From: an uncultured Lachnospiraceae bacterium
Lineage (GTDB): Bacteria; Bacillota; Clostridia; Lachnospirales; Lachnospiraceae
Assembly: GCA_934293575.1 (NCBI GenBank)
Contig: CAKQYU010000010.1
Span: 1-64,000, forward strand
Direction of reading: 5' to 3'
Length of the DNA: 64,000 bases
Part shown: in pieces, positions 27,908-36,191 of the stretch
How the letters are laid out: each line of letters begins with the position of its first letter
Numbering within the stretch: position 1 is the first letter of the stretch
Position numbers and translations under genes: made by a program
Notes under the pieces: generated by a model
Seen by the model: the letters and a program-made list of their open reading frames with translations, nothing else
Database searches by the model: none
Told to the model about the DNA's origin: nothing

Positions 27908-29563
27908 GTGACATCGGTTGTTAACTTCACATATGAAAAAAATGTTATATCTAAGATTAAAGAGTGGCATTATGGCATAAATTGGCCTAGTGTATATATC
28001 ATATATAATTCAAAAAGTATGTATGTAGGAGAAACCTTGGATGCGGTGAGACGTACGGAGCAACATTTGCAAGAAATTGAGTTTAATGACTTTACAGATA
28101 TTTGTTTGATTAGCAATAAGACTTTTAACAAGTCAGTTGTTCTTGATTTGGAGTCTTTTTTGATAAAGTATATGGGATCGGAAGGCTCAAGAGAATTAGT
28201 TAATGGAAATGCGGGAGTTGTTAATCACAATTATTTTTACAAAGAAGCTTACGAAGATGACTTTAAGGATATCTGGCAAATTCTTTTAAAGCGCGGCATT
28301 GTGAAGAAAAGTTTACTTGATATTAAAAATTCGGAATTATTTAAGTTTTCACCATATAAGACCTTGAATTATGAACAACAAAACGCGACATATGAGATAC
28401 TGAAAAAAATATATACGATAAATTGCGCGACAAAAAAATCTATGATACAGGTGATTGGTGGAGCTGGTACCGGAAAAACGATTTTGGCTGTTTATCTTGT
28501 GAAATTATTAGTAGATATAAAACGCAATAAAAAGACGTGGATGTATATCGATGATGTGGAGTTTTCTGATTTAGTAAGAAGACTTTCAGTAAAAATAAAT
28601 GGTATAAGAAAAATAGGATTTGTTGTTCCTATGCATGAATTGCGTGAAACAATGAAAAAAATTTTTCGTTCAATTGATGGGTTGTCCGAAGAGATGATAT
28701 TAGCGCCTGAAGATGTTGTGAAGGATTATTATGATGTTCTTATTGTTGATGAAGCACATAGGCTTTATAGGAGGCATCATTTACCTGGCGCTCATATTTA
28801 TAAAAAGTTTGATCAAATTAATCAGTCTCTCATGTTAGAACAATTTACGAGAGATGTATCTGCATACACAGAACTTGATTGGATAATCAGAAGTAGTCGC
28901 TTACAAATTATATTTTATGATGAATTACAATCTATAAGAGCAACAGATATTGACAAAATACGATTTGAAGAAATATGTAGACCACATTTGTTTGCATATT
29001 ATAAGCTTATTTCGCAGATGAGATGTAAAGGCGGTAACGGATATTATGATTATGTCAAGGATATTTTAGAAAAGGAAAGCTTTTCGATTAGAGATTACAA
29101 AAAAATTGATAATTATCAAGCAAAGGTTATTGATAATATAGAAGAACTGTTTTTGATAATTCATGAGAAAAATGATGAAGAAGGTCTTAGCTCGGTGGTA
29201 TGTGGACCAGGTTGGGGAATTGAAGAAGAAATAATAATTGAAGGAAAAACTTACCATTGGTATAACACCAAGAGGAAAGGGGATTCTAATACGGTTCTGA
29301 GTATACATAAAAGCCAAGGATTTGATTTGAATTATGCGGGTGTAATATTTGGCAAAGAGATTTATTATGATTTAGAGAAGAAACGTGTTGAGGTAAATAG
29401 AAAAGAATTAAGAGATAGTTTCACAAAATCTGAAGGAGAAGCTTCGATGAGGCAGTATCTTTTGAATATTTATTTAACACTAATGACACGTGGTATAAAT
29501 GGAACTTATGTTTATGCAGTTGATGATAATTTGAGAGAGTATCTAAAGAACTTCTTAAATTAA
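27908..29563 (+). CDS. GIY-YIG nuclease fused to DUF2075 helicase
   Basis: Residues 28-100 resemble a GIY-YIG nuclease (VYIIYN, then MYVGETLDAVRRTEQHL, with the family's Tyr, Gly and Arg). From about 150 a DUF2075 ATPase follows: VIGGAGTGKTILAVYL (Walker A), DVLIVDEAHRLYRR (Walker B), a QMRCKGG segment and VLSIHKSQGFDLNYAGV. DUF2075 is a superfamily 1 helicase group related to Schlafen-type helicases. The GTG start is 12 bp after the methyltransferase stop, preceded by AAGAAGGTG, so it belongs to the same operon and adds a second nuclease and motor to the system. Confidence 0.85.
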   Translation: MTSVVNFTYEKNVISKIKEWHYGINWPSVYIIYNSKSMYVGETLDAVRRTEQHLQEIEFNDFTDICLISNKTFNKSVVLDLESFLIKYMGSEGSRELVNGNAGVVNHNYFYKEAYEDDFKDIWQILLKRGIVKKSLLDIKNSELFKFSPYKTLNYEQQNATYEILKKIYTINCATKKSMIQVIGGAGTGKTILAVYLVKLLVDIKRNKKTWMYIDDVEFSDLVRRLSVKINGIRKIGFVVPMHELRETMKKIFRSIDGLSEEMILAPEDVVKDYYDVLIVDEAHRLYRRHHLPGAHIYKKFDQINQSLMLEQFTRDVSAYTELDWIIRSSRLQIIFYDELQSIRATDIDKIRFEEICRPHLFAYYKLISQMRCKGGNGYYDYVKDILEKESFSIRDYKKIDNYQAKVIDNIEELFLIIHEKNDEEGLSSVVCGPGWGIEEEIIIEGKTYHWYNTKRKGDSNTVLSIHKSQGFDLNYAGVIFGKEIYYDLEKKRVEVNRKELRDSFTKSEGEASMRQYLLNIYLTLMTRGINGTYVYAVDDNLREYLKNFLN

Positions 29564-29735
29564 TGACTAAGAGAATAGTTAAGCATGAGTAAATTCTGTT
29601 TGATGAACGCAAAATAGTAAGAGAATTATCTGTATAGATATTATTTGTTTTATGGAAGCAAAATTGTATAAATGAAGCGTTCGGAGCAACAAAAAATCAA
29701 GTATTAGAAAATATATAGTAGAAAGCAGGTTTTTT

Positions 29736-31196
29736 ATGAATTCAGAACAAGAATATTATATCAGCTTAATTGACAGACTCCGCCAATTGCCGGTAGAAAC
29801 CGAGTGGTTGGAATATAAAATGAATAATTATGAACCGGAATTGATTGGTGAATATATATCTGCGTTAAGCAATTCGGCTACTATTTGTAATAAAGAAAAG
29901 GCTTATATTTTGTGGGGAATTAATGATAAAACTTACGAGGTTGAAGGAACGTCGTTTTCGCCGAAAAAAGCCAAAAAAGGCAATGAAGAAATCGAGAATT
30001 GGCTGGCGGGTGGATTAAAACCAAGGGTGGATTTTAGATTTATTGAAGTGAATACGGATAAAGGAAAAGTTGTTGTTATGGAGATACCGGCAGCAGTGAA
30101 TACTCCTACCAGCTTTAAGGGGACTGAATTTATCCGTGTTGGTTCATATAAGAAAAAGCTTAAAGAATATCCGGAGAAAGAACGAAAACTTTGGCTGTCC
30201 TTCGAACAGAAACCATTTGAATTGAGAGTGGCGATGGAGAATGTTACGGCATCTAAAGTAACGGAACTCTTAGACTGTGCAGCATATTATACACTTATGA
30301 AATTACCTTTACCGAGTAATCGTGATGCCATTATTCACAACATGATCGATGAAGAATTTATTCGCGAGATGGATAACGGGAATTATGCAATTACTAATAT
30401 GGGAGCATTACTTTTGGCAAAGGATTTAACTGCCTTTGCACATTTGAAAAGAAAGGCGGTTCGTGTAATTAAATACAAGGGCAATGGTAAAACTAATGCC
30501 ATAAGAGAGCAGGTTTTTACAAAAGGATATGCAATACAATTTGACGATATTACAGACTATATTATGACGCTGATTCCACAAGAGGAAGAAATCGATGGCG
30601 GAAGAAGATTGGAGCATATCATGTTTCCACGCAAAGCAATCAGAGAAATGCTTGGAAATATGATCATTCATCAGGATTTAACTGCTCATGGAAGTGGTCC
30701 TGTTATGGAGATTTTTGACACGAAAGTGGAAGCATCGAATCCGGGAAGCCTTTTAGTGGAAGTTAATCGTATTATTGATACAGTACCTCACTCTCGCAAT
30801 GAGGCTATGGCATCATTCCTTAGAATTGTTCGGATTTGTGAGGAACGAGGAAGCGGATTTGATCGTATGGAAGAAGGGATGCGCGATTTGACTATTCCGG
30901 CACCAAAGGTTGAAACCGGAGATGATTTTACCAGAACGAAACTATATTGGTATGATAATCTGAATGATTGGAAGAAAGAGGATAAAATCAGAACCTGTTA
31001 TTTGTATACATGTTATTGTTATGTGAATGAAATAGAGGTCGCGAATGCGGTATTAAGAGAGCGATTCGGTATTGATGCAAAGAATATGGCTATTGTATCA
31101 AGAATTATTAAAGCTACACTGGATGCGGAGCTTATTAAGTTGTCTGATGAAAATGCAGCACTGAAAAATAGAAGATATATACCATACTGGGCATAA
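29736..31196 (+). CDS. Schlafen-type AlbA_2 domain ATP-binding protein
   Basis: Residues 15-150 form an AlbA_2 (Schlafen core) domain: ETEWLEYKMNN, ISALSNSATI, YILWGINDKTYEVEGT and EFIRVGSYKKKL. The C-terminal half has the RecG-like/HATPase_c_4 pattern FPRKAIREMLGNMIIHQD and EASNPGSL, then ERGSGFDRMEEGM, typical of ATP-binding AlbA_2 regulators. Such proteins are annotated both as transcription regulators and, more recently, as candidate defence nucleases. A 170-bp gap with its own AAAGCAGG ribosome site suggests separate transcription from the operon upstream. Confidence 0.82.
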   Translation: MNSEQEYYISLIDRLRQLPVETEWLEYKMNNYEPELIGEYISALSNSATICNKEKAYILWGINDKTYEVEGTSFSPKKAKKGNEEIENWLAGGLKPRVDFRFIEVNTDKGKVVVMEIPAAVNTPTSFKGTEFIRVGSYKKKLKEYPEKERKLWLSFEQKPFELRVAMENVTASKVTELLDCAAYYTLMKLPLPSNRDAIIHNMIDEEFIREMDNGNYAITNMGALLLAKDLTAFAHLKRKAVRVIKYKGNGKTNAIREQVFTKGYAIQFDDITDYIMTLIPQEEEIDGGRRLEHIMFPRKAIREMLGNMIIHQDLTAHGSGPVMEIFDTKVEASNPGSLLVEVNRIIDTVPHSRNEAMASFLRIVRICEERGSGFDRMEEGMRDLTIPAPKVETGDDFTRTKLYWYDNLNDWKKEDKIRTCYLYTCYCYVNEIEVANAVLRERFGIDAKNMAIVSRIIKATLDAELIKLSDENAALKNRRYIPYWA

Positions 31197-31202
31197 ATTT
31201 TA

Positions 31203-31308
31203 TTTGATGGGTATTTGATAGAATGTTCATTTTGAAGAAACTATATTAACTAAAACCCTTATTTTACGCGCTTTTTGAGGTATTGGTTTATTTGATGGGT
31301 ATTTGATT
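31203..31308. repeat. Two copies of TTTGATGGGTATTTGAT
   Basis: The 17-bp sequence occurs at 31203-31219 and again at 31291-31307. Internally each is a TTTGAT pair with 11-bp period. It lies right after the AlbA_2 gene, where module 4 ends, and may be an integrase arm site or an element border. Confidence 0.55.
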
Positions 31309-31690
31309 GGAGAGCTAAAAGCATATGATTAGGTGTTGGTATAGATTCTGAGAAAGATGCCATAAAGCACCAATTTCTGGTGCAAATCCATCAAAATACA
31401 CCAGCCCTGTCCATTTTCAACCTTGGCAAAACATGATATGATAATCCTGCAAAGAGAAATTCATACAACAAAGAATACTAAACTGACAAAATAGGTCTTT
31501 TCAGGATGTGTACAATTATGCGTAAGGTCTGTATGATATACATGGGCAGAGCAAAAAGTCACAAAATGACCTGTTTTTATGAAAATACACCAGAATGGTG
31601 TCTTTACAATTTGTAAATTATGGATTATGCTTTGCGTGTGGTTTGAAAAACCATCGAAATTTGACAACTGAATAGCAGTTACAGATTTAA
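31309..31690. other. Gene-free stretch
   Basis: AT-rich, no ribosome site linked to a usable frame, no recognisable motif. Two short hairpins (for example CACCAATTTCTGGTGC near 31370-31383) are present. Confidence 0.4.
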
Positions 31691-31699
31691 GTAAAATTA

Positions 31700-32036
31700 C
31701 GGTTCATATACCCGCAGGATGAAAATCACAGTTATCATATTAGTAGGCTGATGGATTGAGAGATGAAGGTCGAGAGATTGGATGGAAGTCTGGAAAATGC
31801 GGGAGTAGGTATGTGGCGTAAGGATAATAATCCATGAAGGGCGAGAGGTTCGTCTTGGTCCCCGCAAGGCAGATAGGGGAGATAGTGCTTCTCTTATGAG
31901 AAGGGCGTCGTGAACACAGTTGAGTGGCTCGTCTGTAGCTCCCGGAGGTGAGTGCACCTTTATGTATACGGGGCGATGAGGGGGCAAGAAGACTGGCGTA
32001 TACCTTAATAGGAACCACAGGAAGAGTGGTTCAAAT
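31700..32036 (+). ncRNA. Candidate structured noncoding RNA
   Basis: A stretch of about 335 bp is far richer in G and C than its surroundings and dense with complementary segments: CCCGCA (31711-31716) with TGCGGG (31798-31803), TCCCC with GGGGA near 31858-31881, CTTCTC-TTAT-GAGAAG near 31889-31904, AGGT-N6-ACCT near 31946-31959 and GAACCAC-N7-GTGGTTC near 32013-32033. Frames on either strand have no coding character. It lies upstream of a recombinase leader. I cannot match it to a known RNA class. Confidence 0.45.
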
Positions 32037-32059
32037 TATAATAAAAAGATTGCAGTAGA

Positions 32060-32125
32060 TAACAAAATCGTTATCCATAGTTTGTGTGTTTATGTGAGTG
32101 AGCTATGGGTAACGATTTTTTGTTA
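32060..32125 (+). terminator. Long hairpin terminator or attenuator
   Basis: 32060-32080 pairs with 32103-32125 (about 20 bp with a two-base bulge and one mismatch), with a T-rich 3' arm. It separates the candidate RNA from the small gene at 32164 and could act as an attenuator for it. Confidence 0.6.
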
Positions 32126-32163
32126 TGGCAACGATAATGAAAAAATAAAAATGGAGGTTACGC

Positions 32164-32322
32164 ATGGACGAGAAAATGAATTTTACAGATAAGAAGGTGA
32201 AGATAAAAACCGGTACGGGAGCTGTAGTAAATATCACCTGCTCTTATGCCGAAGATAAGACTTTGGAAGAATTGTTTTTATCATATTTGGAACGCGAAAA
32301 TGCAACAAAAACAGCTGCGTAA
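32164..32322 (+). CDS. Small protein of a mobile element, unknown function
   Basis: A 52-residue frame has a strong TGGAGG ribosome site 8 bp upstream and reads MNFTDKKVKIKTGTGAVVNI, then YAEDKTLEELFLSYLERE. The balanced composition and ribosome site support a real gene. Small genes like this often sit in the leader of large serine recombinases. No function can be assigned. Confidence 0.55.
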   Translation: MDEKMNFTDKKVKIKTGTGAVVNITCSYAEDKTLEELFLSYLERENATKTAA

Positions 32323-32880
32323 TAGTGGGTGCCCGATGATTCAGCAGGGCTTGTGTCACACCTGTGACTAGTAAAAATAACGAAAATCGCATTTTGTCAT
32401 AATTTTTGGAAATAAGTGGTAGACAAACATATGGTCGCGATGTACTATGGAATTGTGGCAAAGAAAATGAACATAAAAATAATAAATACAGCCACAGATA
32501 TCTATTAAGTACACTGTGAGCGACCAGCCATCGCAAGACCAATGAGTAAGTATTAAATTTAATAGTTGGCAATAGACAGCTTGAAATATCAGTGATTATA
32601 AGACACTAAAAATACAGACCGCTGTCCATGGTCAACAAAGTGAGCGAAAGCTCATTACATACGATGACGGAACCAATGCGTTCCGTGTTAGGACTAAGTA
32701 AATAATGACAAGCAATGCAAAGATACCATTGATGCATGCTTTGTTTTATTCGTTGTACTTTCGTGTGTATGAGTGTAGCAACAGACTTTGTTAACTATGG
32801 AGAGCGGTCTTTTTAGGTCTTAGCCGGAGTGCTGGTGAAATGATATTTTGAGCTGTTTTTCATTTTGGACGGAAGGGAGA
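32323..32880. other. Recombinase leader region without a clear gene
   Basis: It holds several short inverted repeats (for example around GCAATGCA and TGCATGC near 32710-32745). No frame has a good ribosome site until 32891. Confidence 0.4.
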
Positions 32881-32890
32881 TGAGTATATT

Positions 32891-33073
32891 TTGCAGCAGA
32901 CAGAACAGATAAATCATGTTGAAGCAGATAGTTTGCAGCATGAGGCAAATTTGCAGGGAAAGGTAAAACGGTATGGGAAATATACTGTGCAGTCTACCTT
33001 TGCCGGGAATTGCAGTATTACAGATATTATGAATTGCTATATAGAGCGTAAGACATCGCTTAAGTACCAATAG
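32891..33073 (+). CDS. Small hypothetical protein upstream of the recombinase
   Basis: A TTG start follows GGAAGGGAG and opens 60 residues: QQTEQINHVEADSLQHEANL, then KYTVQSTFAGNCSITDIMNC. The fragment TFAGNCSITDIMNCYIERK has good coding character and resembles leader proteins before clostridial site-specific recombinases. The TTG start and short length keep this tentative. Confidence 0.45.
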   Translation: MQQTEQINHVEADSLQHEANLQGKVKRYGKYTVQSTFAGNCSITDIMNCYIERKTSLKYQ

Positions 33074-33112
33074 TGACAGACAAATAATGAGAGAACAACA
33101 GGAGGAATTGTA

Positions 33113-34415
33113 ATGAGTAAGAAACAGATTGATGTGTATAGAACCGCCATATATCTGAGATTGTCCCAGGGAGATGAGGATATTGATGGATGGGAAAAGC
33201 AGGAGAGTAACAGTATTTCCAACCAGAAGCTTTTGCTGGAAGGATTTATTGATGCCCATGATGATTTAAAGCTTGTGGATGTATTTATTGATGACGGTTA
33301 TACCGGAAGTAATTTTAACACGCCCGAGTTCCAGCGAATGATGGAAGCCATGAAGGCCGGACAATTGGATTGTATTATTGTAAAAGATTTATCCAGACTT
33401 GCCAGAGAGTGAAGCGGTGCAGATGAGCTGATTTTAAAGACGTTCAAGGAATACGGAGTGCGTTTTATTGCAGTATCGGATAACTACGACAGTCTCACGG
33501 CCAATCGTGGTGAAACCCATACCATCATTCCTTTTAAGAATCTGATGAATGTGCAGTACAACAATGATACTTCCTTGAAGGTTCGTACCAGTCAGCAGAT
33601 AAAAAGAATGAATGGGCAGTTTATCGGAGCATTTGCGCCTTATGGATATAAAAAGGCAGAGAATAATAAAAATCTTCTGGTGCCGGATGCGTATGCGGCA
33701 GGCGTGGTGCAGGGTATTTTTGCCAAGAAGCTGGCGGGCGTGGCTGCCATGAGAAAAGGAAATAAATGTGCCGGAGCTGAGCGAAAACATGAAACACACT
33801 GTCTGATAGGTAAAATGATATGCGGAAACTGAGGGCACCGTTTGTCACATTCCTATTCCGGACGCCTGAAGTATTACTGTGCCAAGCATTACCTTGATAA
33901 AGCAGATGGCAAGTGCAATATAAGCGTCCTCGATTCGACTATGGAAGAGGTGGTGATGAGGTCACTGCAGTTGTTCATTGATATGTGGGTGGATTCCAGA
34001 AAGATTGTGGATATGCAACGTGAGAAGCAGGCACAGCGATTAAAACTGGCAGAAAAGCATCTACATGATATGGAGAACAGCTATGACCGCATCAATAAGG
34101 ATTTGCGTGACGCTTATGAAAGTTATAAGCTTGGCATGACCGACAGAGAGACCTATCTGGAGCAGAAGAAAACCTACGAGCAGTTACTTGTGCAAATGGA
34201 GGAGAACATCGAAAAGCAGAAAGCAGAAGGTAACAGTCAGCAAAATGGCTCAAGTCGATCTGCCGGAAGTGGCTGGTTTTGAAATGCTGGAAGGACAGAT
34301 GAAACTGCAGAAACTGAACAAGGAAATCGTGGATGCTTTCGTGGCGGAGATTGTTGTGTACGATAGGGACAGGATTGAGATTAAGTGGAAGTTTAGGGAT
34401 GAGTTATTGCCTTGA
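33113..34415 (+). pseudogene. Large serine recombinase with two in-frame TGA codons and a frameshift
   Basis: The start RTAIYLRLSQGDEDIDG and KDLSRLARE form the serine-recombinase catalytic domain (the nucleophile Ser within RLSQGD). After the TGA at 33410-33412 the same frame continues GVRFIAVSDNYDSL and the recombinase domain (MNGQFIGAFAPYGYKK). A TGA at 33830-33832 stands where the zinc-ribbon motif C-G-x-C-G-H expects Cys. A coiled coil follows, and near 34235 the frame shifts by one into AEIVVYDRDRIEIKWKF, the usual C-terminus. All domains of a TndX/TnpX-type transposon recombinase are thus recognisable, but no full-length product can be made. Confidence 0.88.
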
Positions 34416-34441
34416 TTTTAGATGAAAAACGTCGATAAAAA

Positions 34442-34450
34442 TGATATAAT
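34442..34450 (+). promoter_or_regulatory. Extended -10 promoter of the Gabija operon
   Basis: TGATATAAT (extended -10, TGnTATAAT) lies 29 bp before the gajA start. No good -35 box is visible. Confidence 0.55.
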
Positions 34451-34478
34451 TAATTATTATGCCTAGGGAGGGTTTGTA

Positions 34479-36191
34479 ATGAAGTTGACAAGATTAATTA
34501 TTGAAAACTATCGAAACTTTGAAGAGCTTGATTTGGAAATAAGTAATATGAATGTTGTGTTTGGTGTTAATGATATTGGCAAAACTAATTTGTTGTCAGC
34601 TATCAGGATGTTATTAGACCCTCAATGTAGAAGGAATGGCTTTGTTGATTCTGATTATCATTTAAAGGATACCTCAAAGAAAATTAGAATAGTTTTAGGT
34701 ATTAATGTGTCTGATGAAGATGATGAGGATACAAAGAAAATTTTTGCCAAGGCTAAAGTGATTGGAACGGGAAAGGATACGTTGTATATTTCATTGGAAA
34801 CTCAGTATAATGCAGAAAATCTATTCTCAGAAATTCATATGTCATGGGGAGATGATTTGGATGATTTGGAGCCAATGGTATTGACACAGCAGTTTAGATG
34901 TGATGTTGACAATATTTTTAATGTTATTTATATAGACTCTTCTATACAATTGGATGCAGTTTTTAAAAGGTATGCAAGAACATTGTTTCAAAATCCTAAA
35001 AGTATAGAGGAGTCTGAAAAAGCAGATTTACGAGAATGTATAGATAATTTGAATTCGACTATATCGGGAATTAAATTAATAGATGAATTTCAAAATAATT
35101 TGAGTAAAGAATATGAGCATTATCGAGAAGAGGGACTTGAGATAAAGATAAAATCTGAAGTTGAAATGGATAATATATATTCAAAATTAATTCCATATAT
35201 CTCCTATGAAGATGGTAAGACCTATCCTACGGCAGGAGATGGAAGAAAAAAGATAGTTGAATATTCCATTTTAGGAATGGAAAGTCGAGAAAGTGAGAAG
35301 AAGAAAATAAATATTTTTCTGGTTGAAGAATTGGAAAATCACTTGCACAGATCTTTGCAGATTTCATTATCGTTTCAGCTTTTTGAAGATAGGCTGTTTA
35401 GGCATATGTTTATTACAACGCATTCTTCTTTAATAGTTAGCAGGATGGATAATGTTACATTGGTCAAATTATATAACCCAGAAAAGGCTGATGGAAAATC
35501 TGTTGAGTACATAGTTCCTAAAGAGTATAAAAAGAATAAAGCTAAGCTTAACACGGAACTAAGTGAAGCAATATTTGCTGAAAAGGTGTTATTAGTCGAA
35601 GGTCCATCTGAAAAAATTCTGTTTGAGAGAGTATTGACAGATCTTGCACCTAAGTATGAATGTAAAGGGAGATATATCTTACAAGTTGATGGTGTTGCAT
35701 TTAAAACTTATTATGAAATTTTAAATAAGTTAGGGATAAAATGCTTGATTAAGACCGACAATGATTTGAAATACTATGAAACAGACGGAAAGATTGAGTT
35801 TGCTGGAATTAATAGAGGTGCAAAGCTTGCTGGTATAAGTAAGAAGAATAAGAGAGCATTGAATACTATTATTTCTAAGACTCAATTTGATTCAGAAAGA
35901 AAACAGTATCAACTGCACTATTTCAACGAGTTTTCACGAACCATTGAAAAATTGAAGGACAAGGGGATTTTCTTGTCTCAAATCGATTTAGAAAATGATT
36001 TATATGAAGTGATTCCAAGTACGATGGAACGGTACGTTTCATCAGCCGGTGGGAGATTAGATGCCGTTGATTATTTGCAAAAAGCAAAGCAGAATAGAAT
36101 GGTGGCTTTGTGTGAGAAAATAACAAAAACAGATTCTCGAGCGATATTTGAGGATGACAAATTTTTGTGTATTAAGGAGTTGGTTCAATGA
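34479..36191 (+). CDS. gajA: GajA-like OLD-family ATPase-nuclease (Gabija)
   Basis: N-terminal ABC-type ATPase: MKLTRLIIENYRNFEELDLE, Walker A GVNDIGKTNLL (residues 29-39) and FLVEELENHLHRSLQ (Walker B/D-loop), then ITTHSS. From about residue 366 a TOPRIM domain follows (KVLLVEGPSEKILFERV, later IKTDND), giving the OLD-nuclease layout of GajA. The 570-residue length is normal for GajA. GGAGGG precedes the ATG, and the stop overlaps the helicase gene by 4 bp. In the characterised system GajA nicks DNA when nucleotides are depleted during phage infection. Confidence 0.9.
   Translation: MKLTRLIIENYRNFEELDLEISNMNVVFGVNDIGKTNLLSAIRMLLDPQCRRNGFVDSDYHLKDTSKKIRIVLGINVSDEDDEDTKKIFAKAKVIGTGKDTLYISLETQYNAENLFSEIHMSWGDDLDDLEPMVLTQQFRCDVDNIFNVIYIDSSIQLDAVFKRYARTLFQNPKSIEESEKADLRECIDNLNSTISGIKLIDEFQNNLSKEYEHYREEGLEIKIKSEVEMDNIYSKLIPYISYEDGKTYPTAGDGRKKIVEYSILGMESRESEKKKINIFLVEELENHLHRSLQISLSFQLFEDRLFRHMFITTHSSLIVSRMDNVTLVKLYNPEKADGKSVEYIVPKEYKKNKAKLNTELSEAIFAEKVLLVEGPSEKILFERVLTDLAPKYECKGRYILQVDGVAFKTYYEILNKLGIKCLIKTDNDLKYYETDGKIEFAGINRGAKLAGISKKNKRALNTIISKTQFDSERKQYQLHYFNEFSRTIEKLKDKGIFLSQIDLENDLYEVIPSTMERYVSSAGGRLDAVDYLQKAKQNRMVALCEKITKTDSRAIFEDDKFLCIKELVQ

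Noticed and set aside
31697..32018. Two overlapping long frames on the minus strand
   Set aside because: Proline- and serine-rich translations without motifs or ribosome sites; the strand asymmetry is better explained by the G-rich candidate RNA.
33410..33832. Selenocysteine or recoded UGA in the recombinase
   Set aside because: I saw no SECIS-like hairpin, and a frameshift in the same gene points to plain decay.
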